DNA of 64,000 nucleotides, taken from the NCBI GenBank assembly GCA_029001845.1, contig JAREWP010000087.1:35527-99526 (forward strand), given 5' to 3'. Source of the stretch: Candidatus Magnetocorallium paracelense. Lineage in GTDB: Bacteria; Nitrospirota; Thermodesulfovibrionia; Thermodesulfovibrionales; Magnetobacteriaceae. Position numbers and translations under genes: made by a program. The notes beneath the pieces are model-generated. The model saw only the letters and a program-made list of their open reading frames with translations. It was not told where the DNA came from and ran no database searches. Of the stretch, positions 55,807-64,000 are shown piece by piece (the first letter of the stretch is position 1; every line of letters begins with the position of its first letter).

Positions 55807-56907
55807 ATGATACAAATGTTGGATCTTGAAAATGAATTCCTCGATATCAAGGACGAAGTAATTGAAACTGTAGTCGATATACTTAAAAGTACAAAATATA
55901 TTCTGGGGCCTAATGTCGCAGAGTTCGAGAAAGAGGTTGCATTTTATCACGGTGTGTCCCACGCAGCCGGCGTATCATCAGGCACGGATGCTCTCCATCT
56001 CAGTCTGGCCTCTTTGGGAATAAGCGAGGGAGACGAAGTGATTACATCTCCTTTTACTTTTTTCGCTACTGTAGAAAGCATTATTTATGTCGGTGCGAAA
56101 CCTGTGTTTGTCGATATAGACCCCGAGACAATGAACATCGATCCAAAGGGAATCAGCGAGAAAATAACCGATAAAACAAAAGCCATTTTAAATGTGCACC
56201 TCTTTGGCCTTCCATGTGATATGGAAGCGATACTGGATATTGCAAACAAAGCAGGACTTTATGTTGTAGAGGACTGCGCTCAGGCCTTTGGGGCATCGAT
56301 ATCCGATAAAAAAGTGGGCTCTTTCGGTACGATGGGCTGTTTTAGTTTCTATCCCAGTAAAAATCTGGGATGCTATGGAGACGGCGGCATTGTTACGGTA
56401 AATGACAGGAAATTCAATGATGAATTAAAGAGATTGAGGAATCACGGATCAGCCGGCAACTATGTCCATGAAAAAATCGGCTTTAACAGCAGGCTCGATG
56501 AAATACAGGCCGGCATACTCTTGATTAAGTTAAAGAAAATAGATGAGATGAACAAATCGAGAAAGAAAAACGCCTTACTCTATGACAGCCTTTTAAAGGG
56601 CTATGTGGAGTGTCCGCCTGTTATCGACAATTTTGAATGCGTATATCATCAATATACAATTCGTTCTCCTCACAGAGATCATATAAAACAGGCCCTCTTA
56701 AATGAAGATATCTCTTCTGTCATATATTATCCCAAACCTATGCACTTGCAACCTGCGCTCAGTAATTACGAATATAGAGCCGGCGATTTACCGATATCGG
56801 AGAAAACCTCTTCAGAGGTGCTTTCCCTGCCCGTCTATCCCACTCTGTCAGAAAAAGAAATCCATAAGATCTGCGATGTGATCAAAAGATGCCTGGCGCA
56901 GTTATGA
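55807..56907 (+). CDS. gnnB: DegT/DnrJ/EryC1 aminotransferase, probable GnnB
   Basis: 366 residues. The PLP lysine is K185 in FSFYPSKNLGCYGDGG; VSSGTDALHLSLASLGI and VVEDCAQAFGA bind PLP. The C-terminus closes the active site (HQYTIRSPHRDHIKQALL). As GnnB it would convert the 3-keto product of GnnA to UDP-GlcNAc3N with glutamate as donor. It overlaps lpxB by 19 bp. Specificity is inferred from context. Confidence 0.78.
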   Translation: MIQMLDLENEFLDIKDEVIETVVDILKSTKYILGPNVAEFEKEVAFYHGVSHAAGVSSGTDALHLSLASLGISEGDEVITSPFTFFATVESIIYVGAKPVFVDIDPETMNIDPKGISEKITDKTKAILNVHLFGLPCDMEAILDIANKAGLYVVEDCAQAFGASISDKKVGSFGTMGCFSFYPSKNLGCYGDGGIVTVNDRKFNDELKRLRNHGSAGNYVHEKIGFNSRLDEIQAGILLIKLKKIDEMNKSRKKNALLYDSLLKGYVECPPVIDNFECVYHQYTIRSPHRDHIKQALLNEDISSVIYYPKPMHLQPALSNYEYRAGDLPISEKTSSEVLSLPVYPTLSEKEIHKICDVIKRCLAQL

Positions 56908-58037
56908 TTATAGCCGGTGAGTCTTCGGGCGAGCTATATGGTTCGCTCCTTGCCGCCGAGTTAAAAAGACGGAGACCCGATTTAAAAATTACAGGCGTTG
57001 GCGGTAAAAAAATGCAGGCCGCCGGCGTGGATTTAATAGATGGTATTGTAGGCTCCATCGGCGTTTTCGAAGCACTCGCACACCTAATCAGCCTGAAAGC
57101 AACTTTTGACAAAATCCTGAACACCTTTCGCAATTCCAATATAGATCTTCTCGTGCTAATCGATTATCCTGAATTCAATTTAAGGATAGCAGAGAGAGCC
57201 AAAAAATTGGGTATCCCTATAATTTATTATGTAAGTCCCCAAATATGGGCATGGAGAAAAAAGAGAATTCACAACATAGGTTACCTTTCCGACAAAATAG
57301 CTGTAATCCTGCCTTTTGAAGAGAAAGTATACAGAAACGCCGGAATCGACTGTCGCTTTGTAGGACATCCCGTAAGCGAGGATATCTCCCGGTTAAAAGG
57401 AAATGTCGATATTTCCATAACAGAGTTTCAAAGGGACCCTGAGCGACCTGTGATGGCGCTTTTCCCGGGCAGCAGAAGGAGCGAATTAAGGAGGCATTTG
57501 CCGCTTATACTAAATACGGTGAGGCTTATGAAAGTAAGATATCCTGCTTTTCAGTATATTCTGCCATTTGCACCGGATATTGAAAGATCCGAATTTTTCG
57601 GCATACTGTCAGCCATTGAGAGAGAGGGTGTCACTATAGCGGAATCCAAAGCATTGGAAGTACTATCGATTTCCGACATGGCTGTTATCGCTTCAGGCAC
57701 TTCCACATTACAGGCGGCCCTGCTCGGTGTGCCTATGGTGGTTTTTTATAAACTTTTTCCTCTTACCTATCTCCTTGGCAGAGTATTGATAAAGGTAAAA
57801 TATATAAGTCTTGTTAACCTCATATCGGAAAAAGAGGTGGTAAAAGAGCTGATCCAATATGACGCCAGGCCCGAAAAGATTGTTGATGAACTTGGAAAAA
57901 TTTACGAATCCGAAAATTACAAAGCAGAGATAAAAGAATCTCTTGGAAAACTCAGTGACATATTCATGGACAAATCGCCGACAATGGAAGTCGCCGATAT
58001 GGTGGAGGAGTTGTTGGTTGAAAAAAATGGTTTATAA
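56889..58037 (+). CDS. lpxB: Lipid-A-disaccharide synthase
   Basis: 382 residues. MIIAGESSGELYGSLLAAEL, GVGGKKMQAAGVDLI, YVSPQIWAWRKKRIHNI and FPGSRRSELRRHLPLIL, along with ASGTSTLQAALLGVPMVVFYK, are LpxB (GT19) hallmarks. It joins UDP-diacyl sugar and lipid X at the inner membrane. It overlaps both gnnB and waaA (one base). Confidence 0.97.
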   Translation: MPGAVMIIAGESSGELYGSLLAAELKRRRPDLKITGVGGKKMQAAGVDLIDGIVGSIGVFEALAHLISLKATFDKILNTFRNSNIDLLVLIDYPEFNLRIAERAKKLGIPIIYYVSPQIWAWRKKRIHNIGYLSDKIAVILPFEEKVYRNAGIDCRFVGHPVSEDISRLKGNVDISITEFQRDPERPVMALFPGSRRSELRRHLPLILNTVRLMKVRYPAFQYILPFAPDIERSEFFGILSAIEREGVTIAESKALEVLSISDMAVIASGTSTLQAALLGVPMVVFYKLFPLTYLLGRVLIKVKYISLVNLISEKEVVKELIQYDARPEKIVDELGKIYESENYKAEIKESLGKLSDIFMDKSPTMEVADMVEELLVEKNGL

Positions 58038-59311
58038 TGGTTTTGTATTATCTTCTGTATACAATAGCGCTTTTTTTGATGCTTCCAGGCGAATTGAAGA
58101 AACGAGAGCCAAAGATCAGGAAGAGGTGGCTCAGTGAGAGAACGGGGAATTATAATAAAAGCGAAGGCGCCGACTTAAAGAGTAAAGTTGGCTGTGGTTC
58201 AACCATTTGGGTTCATGCCGTGTCTGTCGGCGAAGTTAAAGCCGCCATTCCTCTTATAGAAAAGATCGTCACCGACATTCAATGCGCCGTTGTCGTATCA
58301 ACCGTTACAGACACAGGCCAGGAAGTCGCATCGAAATACCTTCCACCTGAAGTAAAAGTAATTTATATACCATTCGAAATCCCCCTTTTTCTTAAAAGAG
58401 CACTGGATTATATAAAGCCTCATATTTTTATTATTTTGGAGACTGAGCTATGGCCGGGTATTATTTCCCATGTGTCTGGCAGGGGGATACCTGTTTTACT
58501 CCTGAACGGCAGAATATCTTCCCAATCATACAAAGGGTATAAAAAAATAAAATTTTTGCTTGGTCCAATACTTAAAAAAATTTCTCTAATAGGAGTGCAG
58601 AACGAATTATACCGACAAAGAATCGTCGATCTCGGAGCGCCTGCCGGCGGGGTAAAAATCACAGGGAATATTAAATACGATGTAAACAGGGAACTAAAAA
58701 TACCTGAATGGGCCATGGCAATAAGGAAACCGGTTATTGTTGCGGGAAGCACCCATGACAATGAGGAAGAACATCTCTTGCAGGTTTATAGCGAGTTGAA
58801 AAAAGAGTTTAAAACCATCTCCTTAATTCTGGCGCCAAGGCACCCGGAGAGATGTGAAAGTGTAGAGGCATTAATTCAAAAATATGGATTTGAGTATATA
58901 AAAAGAAGCGCGATTATCCTGGACAATGTCAGTTTTAAAAAAGAACCTCCCGGTCTGGTGCTTGTAGACGAAGTAGGAGAACTCTCGTCTATTTACGGCG
59001 CTGCAGATATCTGTATCGTGGGAGGAAGTTTTATCCCAAGGGGCGGGCAAAACCTGCTGGAACCGGCATATTGGGGAAAGCCTGTTGTCTGCGGCCCTTA
59101 TATGGATAACTTCCCAATGACCGAAGATTTTGTTAGACGAAAAGCAGTTTTTTCGATTCCCGTGGAGGAGATATATGAAAAAACCAGAGAACTTCTCATA
59201 AACGGAAATAAAGCTGTGAAAATGGGAGAGGAGGCTTTAAGAATTTATAAAGAGAATAGGGGGGCAGTGGAGAAATGCATTAATGAGATAAAAATAGTTC
59301 TAAATCAATAA
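58037..59311 (+). CDS. waaA: 3-deoxy-D-manno-octulosonic acid (Kdo) transferase
   Basis: 424 residues. One N-terminal membrane helix (MVLYYLLYTIALFLMLPGEL) anchors a GT30 enzyme: IWVHAVSVGEVKAAIPLIEKI with the catalytic Glu, LETELWPGIISH, GNIKYDV and GSFIPRGGQNLLEPAYWGKPVVCGP. It adds Kdo to lipid IVA. Its start overlaps the lpxB stop. A 9-bp perfect hairpin (GGGTTCAAG/CTTGAACCC, 59393-59417) follows downstream without a clear T run. Confidence 0.97.
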   Translation: MVLYYLLYTIALFLMLPGELKKREPKIRKRWLSERTGNYNKSEGADLKSKVGCGSTIWVHAVSVGEVKAAIPLIEKIVTDIQCAVVVSTVTDTGQEVASKYLPPEVKVIYIPFEIPLFLKRALDYIKPHIFIILETELWPGIISHVSGRGIPVLLLNGRISSQSYKGYKKIKFLLGPILKKISLIGVQNELYRQRIVDLGAPAGGVKITGNIKYDVNRELKIPEWAMAIRKPVIVAGSTHDNEEEHLLQVYSELKKEFKTISLILAPRHPERCESVEALIQKYGFEYIKRSAIILDNVSFKKEPPGLVLVDEVGELSSIYGAADICIVGGSFIPRGGQNLLEPAYWGKPVVCGPYMDNFPMTEDFVRRKAVFSIPVEEIYEKTRELLINGNKAVKMGEEALRIYKENRGAVEKCINEIKIVLNQ

Positions 59312-59530
59312 ACAGCATTCATGAGCATTCAGCTTTCCAAGTCCCCTGTCACCCCAGCTTAACTCGACTCGCGCGACTCCTCTCGAAGCACGGGTTCAAG
59401 TTTCTAACTTGAACCCACAGTTCATGTTCAGTTATACAATACTTAAAACTTAAGGTTCAGGTTAAAAACCCAACCCCGCGCTTCGAGTAAAACCATGCTT
59501 TGTTCGGTAAGCGTTTGCGGAGAATTGCGC

Positions 59531-59574
59531 AAACCCGCATAAAGAAAATGAAAATTCCTATGCATTCAAGTTAA
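59531..59574. repeat. 44-bp dispersed repeat, copy 2
   Basis: AAACCCGCATAAA...AAAATTCCTATGCATTCAAGTTAA matches 1594-1637 over the full 44 bases with few differences. It runs into the 3' end of the next gene. Confidence 0.65.
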
Positions 59575-60157
59575 AAGCCGATTGTTTTTGACCAACATCA
59601 AGATGAAATCTGTTAACATCATTACTTCCTGTGATCAAAATACTTCCATCTTTAATATGTAGTTTCTTTGAAGGACTAGTCGTACCAATACCAACGTTAC
59701 CGTCTGATGCAATTGATAGTCTCCCTGCTCCGCCGTTTGCATAAATATCAAAACGATGACTTGACTGTGTACCAACTCCAAATGATTCATATGCAGAACC
59801 GCCATCTGCAGCTACCCCTATGTCTCCAATTACTCCGGCAGAATTTGTAATACGTATTTCAGCATCATTGGATGTCCCGACAATATGTAATTCTTTCTCA
59901 GGACTATTAGTGCCAATACCAACATTGCCTCCAGTCAAATAAAAATTACTCCCGCTCATATCCCAACACCTGTCCTCCAGATAATCGAAATTCGCATTTA
60001 CTTCACTCGACTTCGCAGTCGATCCTGATGTAAACGTATAGGTTACATTCGAATCCGACCCGCCATATGCCGCACCTGACAGTCCGCAGATGAGTAATAA
60101 GATGAATAAACAGATAGAAAATCTCCCTTTACCTTGATCATTCACTAAAAACTTCAT
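59558..60157 (-). CDS. Secreted protein with phage tail-fibre-like repeats
   Basis: 199 residues. A signal peptide (about residues 12-32, FSICLFILLLICGLSGAAYGG) is followed by VTYTFTSGSTAKSSEVNANFDYLEDR. Two units of the form GNVGIGTxSPxKxLHI (about 77-92 and 153-168) match those in phage tail fibres and bacterial surface proteins that end in a chaperone domain. No such C-terminal chaperone is present. It may be truncated: its 3' end overlaps a dispersed repeat. AAGGAGG precedes the ATG. Confidence 0.65.
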   Translation of the reverse strand: MKFLVNDQGKGRFSICLFILLLICGLSGAAYGGSDSNVTYTFTSGSTAKSSEVNANFDYLEDRCWDMSGSNFYLTGGNVGIGTNSPEKELHIVGTSNDAEIRITNSAGVIGDIGVAADGGSAYESFGVGTQSSHRFDIYANGGAGRLSIASDGNVGIGTTSPSKKLHIKDGSILITGSNDVNRFHLDVGQKQSAFNLNA

Positions 60158-60937
60158 TAAAAAACCTCCTTAATTTGATTGAATGGTAACTATTTAGAGT
60201 CGTTTATAAAAGAAATTGTGCGCAAAAAAGCACCAATATTTTATGAATGTCACAGTTTTAGCAATTATTTATAAAGCTTTTAAGCATTTAGAAATATGCA
60301 CTAACTTTTCAGGTGAAGCTGCAAAAGCAGCGATTTTTTTACTCCCTCTCCCCCTTTGAAGGGGGAGAGGGTTGGGGTGAGGGGGTGCGGTACAATACTT
60401 GATACGGTTACGCTTCTCCACCGTCACCCCTCACCTTACTCCTCTCCCCTCAAGGGGAGAGGAAACTTGAAGGGAATTTCTTCGAAATTCCCCAAACCTC
60501 TTTGGTGACCGCTATGCCGAGTTAGGTAAAAATAGGTTATCAATAAAACTTTAAGCTTTTTATTGATCAACGCGCCACGTTCTCCCCTTCACCCCGCCCC
60601 TCTCCTCATCAAAGGGGAGTTGGAGAAAAAGAGAAAACGCTGCTTTAGCAGCCTAAATGAAAATTGACTTAATTATCAAAAAATATGCCATAGGTAAGTT
60701 GTTGATTTTTAAGGATTTTTGATTGAAAGGAGAAGTGAGGATTGATAAAATTTTCAGTGGAAATCCGGTAGAATCACAGCAAAGCCTCTACATAGCAATG
60801 CCTTTAAAGCATTGCAAGAATTTTCAGCAATTTGAAAAATCCTGCAAGTTTTTTTGTATGTTATCGGACAAAGGACTAAAAGCAGATGTTGGCTGTCAGG
60901 TATTGGGTATTAGCTAAGAAAATACGCTCTCTACTGA
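60158..60937. other. 780-bp intergenic region, mostly repeat
   Basis: It contains the 358-bp composite element. A 64-codon frame at 60723-60917 has no ribosome site or likeness to a known protein, and I do not call it. A sigma-54-like TTGGTGCTTTTTTGC on the minus strand near 60230 has GG-N9-GC spacing, one base short. Confidence 0.4.
60306..60663. mobile_element. 358-bp composite palindromic element
   Basis: TTTTCA...GCTGCAAAAGCAGCG on the left faces CGCTGCTTTAGCAGC...TGAAAA on the right. Inside are palindromes of the form CCTCTCCCC...GGGGAGAGG (60345-60372 and 60441-60465), and the GGTTATCAATAAAA...TTTTTATTGATC hairpin shared with 44700-44755. Purine/pyrimidine-biased stretches such as CCCTCTCCCC are common in intergenic repeats across bacteria. 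No coding capacity. Confidence 0.6.
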
Positions 60938-62293
60938 TTAACTCTTCCGATTCTCCCTGATCCCATACTCCCTGACCTTCATCTGAAGGCTCCTGTAGCT
61001 GATCCCGAGCATTGAGGCAGCCTTATATTTATCGCCGCCCGCCGCCTGCAAAGCACTTTTCAGACTCTCCTTCTCTTTATCTTTCAGGGATTCCTTTAGG
61101 GACAAAACCCTATGATCTGCTTTGTTTGAAGCTTCATTAAAGATTACGATATGTTCCGGCGTTATTGCCGAACCATTTGCATAAAGGGCGGCTCTTTTCA
61201 GCACATTCTTTAATTCCCTGATATTCCCGGGCCAGGAATGGTTCATGAATATATCTTTTACCTCATCGTTTACGCCCTGTATCTCTATATTCAATTCGTC
61301 GCTTACCTCGATCAGCAGCTTTTGTGTATAAAAGACAATATCCTCTTTTCTCTCCCTTAAAGGCGGAATGGTTATTATGAATTCACCGAGACGATAGAAC
61401 AAGTCCTCTCTCAATTTTTTTTCTGCAATACACACCTTCAAATCTCTGTTCGTTGCTGTTATGATGCGTATGTCAATATCGATTGCGTCGTTTCCGCCAA
61501 GGAGGAAAACCACTTTTTCCTCTACTACGGTAAGAAGCTTGCTCTGAACTTTGGATGAGATTTCCTCTATATCGTCCAATAAAATGGTCCCTCCGTCGGC
61601 CATCTCGAAAAACCCCTTTTTCCGCCTCTCTGCGCCTGTAAAAGCGCCCTTATCGTACCCAAAGAGTTCGCTTTCGATCAGACTTTCAGATAAAGAGCCG
61701 ACATCCACCTTTACAAAAGGTTTCTCACCTCGTCTGCTTAAACCGTGTATCAGGCGGGCGATCGTGGTCTTTCCCACTCCGGTCTCTCCCTGAAGAACAA
61801 TGGAAAGGTTCGTTTGAGCGACTTTTTTAATTGCTTCTATCACCTCTCTCATGGCCTTGCTTCTACCCAATGTATTTTCAAGAGAGGCGTCCACCATAGA
61901 GTCCAGGCGCCTGATCTTTGTTCGCATTTCGCTGCTCTCTATGGCGCGATGAATCGTGTGGATAATCTTTTCCAATTCAGGCGGTTTTATCAGGAAGTCA
62001 TAAGCTCCGAGTTTTGTCGCCTTAACGGCGGTTGGAATATCTCCAAAGCAGGTTAAGATGATAATCGGCACATGAGGAGCGATTCTGTTCATCTCTGCCA
62101 ACAGATCGATTCCGTCCATATCGGGAAGCACAAGGTCCAGTATAATAACGTCAGGAGAAGAAGTTTTGAGCCTGGTCACGGATTCCCGAGCAGTTAACGA
62201 CTGTATGGTTGTAAATCCCTTAATACTAAGGAGCTCGGAAAGATCATCCAGGGTTTCCTGGTCATCTTCTACTATTAATACTTTGTACGTCAT
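60938..62293 (-). CDS. NtrC-family sigma-54-dependent response regulator
   Basis: 451 residues. REC domain with D53 (ILDLVLPDMDG), AAA+ domain with Walker A GETGVGKT (169-176), the sigma-54 contact loop GAFTGA (216-221), and Walker B TILLDD (236-241), then a C-terminal Fis-type helix-turn-helix (LKSALQAAGGDKYKAASMLGISYRSLQMKVREYGI). No cognate histidine kinase is adjacent. It is an orphan here, so its link to the sigma-54 flagellar promoters is only a possibility. Confidence 0.93.
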   Translation of the reverse strand: MTYKVLIVEDDQETLDDLSELLSIKGFTTIQSLTARESVTRLKTSSPDVIILDLVLPDMDGIDLLAEMNRIAPHVPIIILTCFGDIPTAVKATKLGAYDFLIKPPELEKIIHTIHRAIESSEMRTKIRRLDSMVDASLENTLGRSKAMREVIEAIKKVAQTNLSIVLQGETGVGKTTIARLIHGLSRRGEKPFVKVDVGSLSESLIESELFGYDKGAFTGAERRKKGFFEMADGGTILLDDIEEISSKVQSKLLTVVEEKVVFLLGGNDAIDIDIRIITATNRDLKVCIAEKKLREDLFYRLGEFIITIPPLRERKEDIVFYTQKLLIEVSDELNIEIQGVNDEVKDIFMNHSWPGNIRELKNVLKRAALYANGSAITPEHIVIFNEASNKADHRVLSLKESLKDKEKESLKSALQAAGGDKYKAASMLGISYRSLQMKVREYGIRENRKS

Positions 62294-62721
62294 TGATTAA
62301 AAAAAACAGGGTGAACTATTAAAAAAGCAGTATATCATGTATAATGATATGAATACAACGGAGATGATGTATAGGCGTAATCGCATATTTGATGCCGGAG
62401 CGACACTTTTATATAATAAAACGAAACTGATCAGGCATAAGTCATAGGTTTTTTATCCCTTGATCCGACATAGGCGAAATCGAATAAGAATTGATTTATT
62501 ATTTCCCCTTTTAAAATGGGGTTAGGGGATGTTTACCTCAACTTATTGAAAACATACCTTTATGCATGAGCAGTTATGAAGAGTTTTCAAATGGTTGATT
62601 TTCGAATAATTATGTTAGATTAGTAAATGCATGAATGGTCGTTGAAGTTCATGATGCGGCTGAAAGTAATCATAATAACAAACAGATGAATTGCAGAGAG
62701 TCCTGATTTAATAGGATCGAT
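62294..62721. other. Intergenic region upstream of the PD-(D/E)XK gene
   Basis: No gene seen. Near 62505-62535 TTTCCCCTTTTAAAATGGGGTTAGGGGATG is a small imperfect palindrome of a common intergenic type. ATAGGCGTAATCG and ATAGGCGAAATCG at about 62370 and 62470 form a short direct repeat about 100 bases apart. Confidence 0.35.
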
Positions 62722-63666
62722 ATGGAGAAAAAGAAGCAATCCGATTATGACAGTGGCTGGAAGGAAGCGATAGAAAACTATTTTGAGGAGTTTTTGAACT
62801 ATTACTTTCCGGCTGTTTACAATGACATAGACTTTACAAGGAGTATAGAATTTCTTGATAAAGAGTTCAACAGGATCGTCAAGGAGTCCGAGGAGAAAAA
62901 GAGATATACTGACAAGTTGGTAAAAGTCTGCCTGAAAACAGGTGAGGAGAAATGGCTTTTGATTCATATAGAGGTGCAGGGAGCTTATGAGAAAGGATTT
63001 GAGAGAAGGCTTTATGTATATAACTACAGAATATATGACAGATACGGTAAAGAAGTGATCACATTAGTAATTCTGACAGATGAAGATGAAGGTTACCGAC
63101 CTGAAGTATATGAGGTAAAGAGATGGGGTTTTGAGTTGAGGTTCGGATTTCCCGTGATAAAGCTGACAGACTATATGGGGAAGATAGAGCTGGAGAGTGC
63201 GAAGAATCCCTTTGAAATAATAACATACGCTCATTTAAAAACCCTTGAGGTTAAGAAGGACGCGCATGAGAGGTTGTTTTGGAAGATAACATTGGTAAAG
63301 GCGCTCTATGGAAAGGGATTAGAGAAGAGAGATATCTTGAATTTATACAGGTTCATAGACTGGATAATGGGACTGCCCGAGGATTTATCCATACAGTTTC
63401 ATGAAGAGATCATAAAATATGAGGAGGAGAGAAAGATGTCATTTATAACAACAGCAGAAAGAATAGGAATGGAAAAGGGGATGGAAAAGGGGATGGAAAA
63501 GGGAATGGAAGAAGGTGCGTACAAGACAAGGAAGGAAGACATCGTAAAATTATACAAAAAGGCGAATATGCAACCTGAAAACATAGCAGAGATTTTAGAG
63601 GTGGAGACGGATTTTGTCAGGCAGGTGTTGATGGAAGACGGTATTTATAACCATAGTGCAGGTTGA
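62722..63666 (+). CDS. PD-(D/E)XK nuclease family transposase-like protein (YhgA/Rpn-type)
   Basis: 314 residues. The nuclease core lies in the first third: KLVKVCLKTGEEKWLLIHIEVQGAYEKGFERRLYVYNYRIYDRY gives the ExQ-type active-site motif. The middle (about 150-245) is helical. The C-terminal GMEKGMEKGMEKGMEEG repeat is typical of this family, which includes recombination-promoting nucleases (Rpn). The DNA for it is a 12-bp tandem array. Many genomes carry several copies, so it may be mobile. The tail after the repeat, ADMQPENIAEILEVE-like, is a small helix-turn-helix-like end. Confidence 0.87.
   Translation: MEKKKQSDYDSGWKEAIENYFEEFLNYYFPAVYNDIDFTRSIEFLDKEFNRIVKESEEKKRYTDKLVKVCLKTGEEKWLLIHIEVQGAYEKGFERRLYVYNYRIYDRYGKEVITLVILTDEDEGYRPEVYEVKRWGFELRFGFPVIKLTDYMGKIELESAKNPFEIITYAHLKTLEVKKDAHERLFWKITLVKALYGKGLEKRDILNLYRFIDWIMGLPEDLSIQFHEEIIKYEEERKMSFITTAERIGMEKGMEKGMEKGMEEGAYKTRKEDIVKLYKKANMQPENIAEILEVETDFVRQVLMEDGIYNHSAG
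63467..63515 (+). repeat. 12-bp tandem repeat within the nuclease gene
   Basis: GGAATGGAAAAG / GGGATGGAAAAG is repeated about four times and encodes GMEK units. The array keeps the frame, so changes in copy number would lengthen or shorten the protein by four residues each. Confidence 0.85.
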
Positions 63667-63797
63667 AGTTTGAGGCTACATTTCTGAACTCCGTCGAAGG
63701 CGATAGATTGATTATATGCGAGGAATTTCGAAGAGATTCCCTAGAGGTCTCCTCTCCCCTTGAGGATGAGCTTTACCCACCCTTAACGCCGTGGGTG

Positions 63798-64000
63798 TCA
63801 AGGGTCTCCCTTGGGCGGAAGAAGGGCATGAGGATAAGACTTACGTATTTGAGGTAATGGTAAATGTTTAAAAATGGCATACATATCCACTGCGGTGTCC
63901 AGTCGCTGCAATCCTCGCCAGATACATTCCGTACCCGGCATGCCGTCTCTTTTACGCCCCAAATGTCCACCTATCGCTCCCACCATTACTATCGCCTGCT
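63798..64000 (-). CDS. IS4-type transposase, C-terminal fragment at the window edge
   Basis: An open frame enters from the right edge and stops at 63798. Reading QAIVMVGAIGGHLGRKRDGMPG followed by WRGLQRLDTAVDMYAIF, it matches the end of IS4-family transposases (LGGxLxRKGDGEPG...WRGWQRL). The upstream part lies outside the window. An ATG at 63986 is internal. The element end should be near 63700-63797, where a CCTCTCCCCTTGAGG repeat fragment lies. Confidence 0.75.
   Translation of the reverse strand, partial: QAIVMVGAIGGHLGRKRDGMPGTECIWRGLQRLDTAVDMYAIFKHLPLPQIRKSYPHALLPPKGDP

Noticed and set aside
60215..60240. A sigma-54-like site upstream of the secreted fibre-like protein
   Set aside because: GG and GC are 9 bases apart, not the strict 10.
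60723..60917. A 64-codon frame in the repeat-rich gap
   Set aside because: No ribosome site, no recognisable protein and odd composition next to a palindromic element.

Overview
The window is a chromosomal segment from a motile, Gram-negative (LPS-making) bacterium with an AT-leaning genome and a complete dissimilatory sulfate-activation and APS-reduction gene block. The sat-aprBA-qmoABC set, the sigma-54-type flagellar promoters and the LpxC/LpxB/WaaA lipid A genes fit a sulfate reducer of a Desulfobacterota- or Nitrospirota-like lineage. Sequence reading alone does not settle the phylum.

Layout. (1) 1-11.95 kb, minus strand: flagellar genes, read right to left as coiled-coil/HTH protein, flgF, flgG, flgA, flgH, flgI, a FlgJ-M23 peptidase fusion, flgM, flgN-like, flgK, flgL, csrA, fliW and a FliK-like gene cut by the window edge. 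Two sigma-54 promoters and one FliA promoter can be read. (2) 12.1-18.3 kb: a repeat-rich spacer, a PilZ protein, tldD, lpxC, a glycosyltransferase and an alpha/beta hydrolase. (3) 18.8-29.9 kb: translation genes rpsB-tsf-pyrH-frr, truA, an ASCH protein, a DUF1015 protein, gap-pgk, two peptide-type ABC permeases, rodA and a tRNA with CAT anticodon. (4) 30.2-42.2 kb, minus strand: adk-sat-aprB-aprA-qmoA-qmoB-qmoC-hppA. This unit couples sulfate activation, AMP recycling, APS reduction, quinone-linked electron supply and recovery of energy from the pyrophosphate made by Sat. (5) 42.5-53.4 kb: a signalling pair (receiver protein and HDOD), a half-length rubrerythrin, lolD, queH, a SpoIID-like protein, queA, and a SPOR-phoH-PgpH-like-ybeY run. 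(6) 53.8-59.3 kb: trpD, then gnnA-gnnB-lpxB-waaA. The last four predict a lipid A built on a 3-amino sugar. (7) 59.5-64 kb: a secreted phage-fibre-like protein, a large palindromic repeat, an NtrC-type regulator, a PD-(D/E)XK transposase-family nuclease, and the C-terminus of an IS4-type transposase at the edge.

The most distinctive non-coding content is a rich set of small palindromic and MITE-like elements in nearly every larger intergenic gap. Two are supported by target-site duplications: a 173-bp element present twice with 8-bp duplications, and a 109-bp palindrome with a 6-bp duplication. One inverted-repeat element sits inside the qmoB-qmoC gap of the sulfate-reduction operon. I did not find a defence island, CRISPR array, prophage or clearly unknown multi-gene system.
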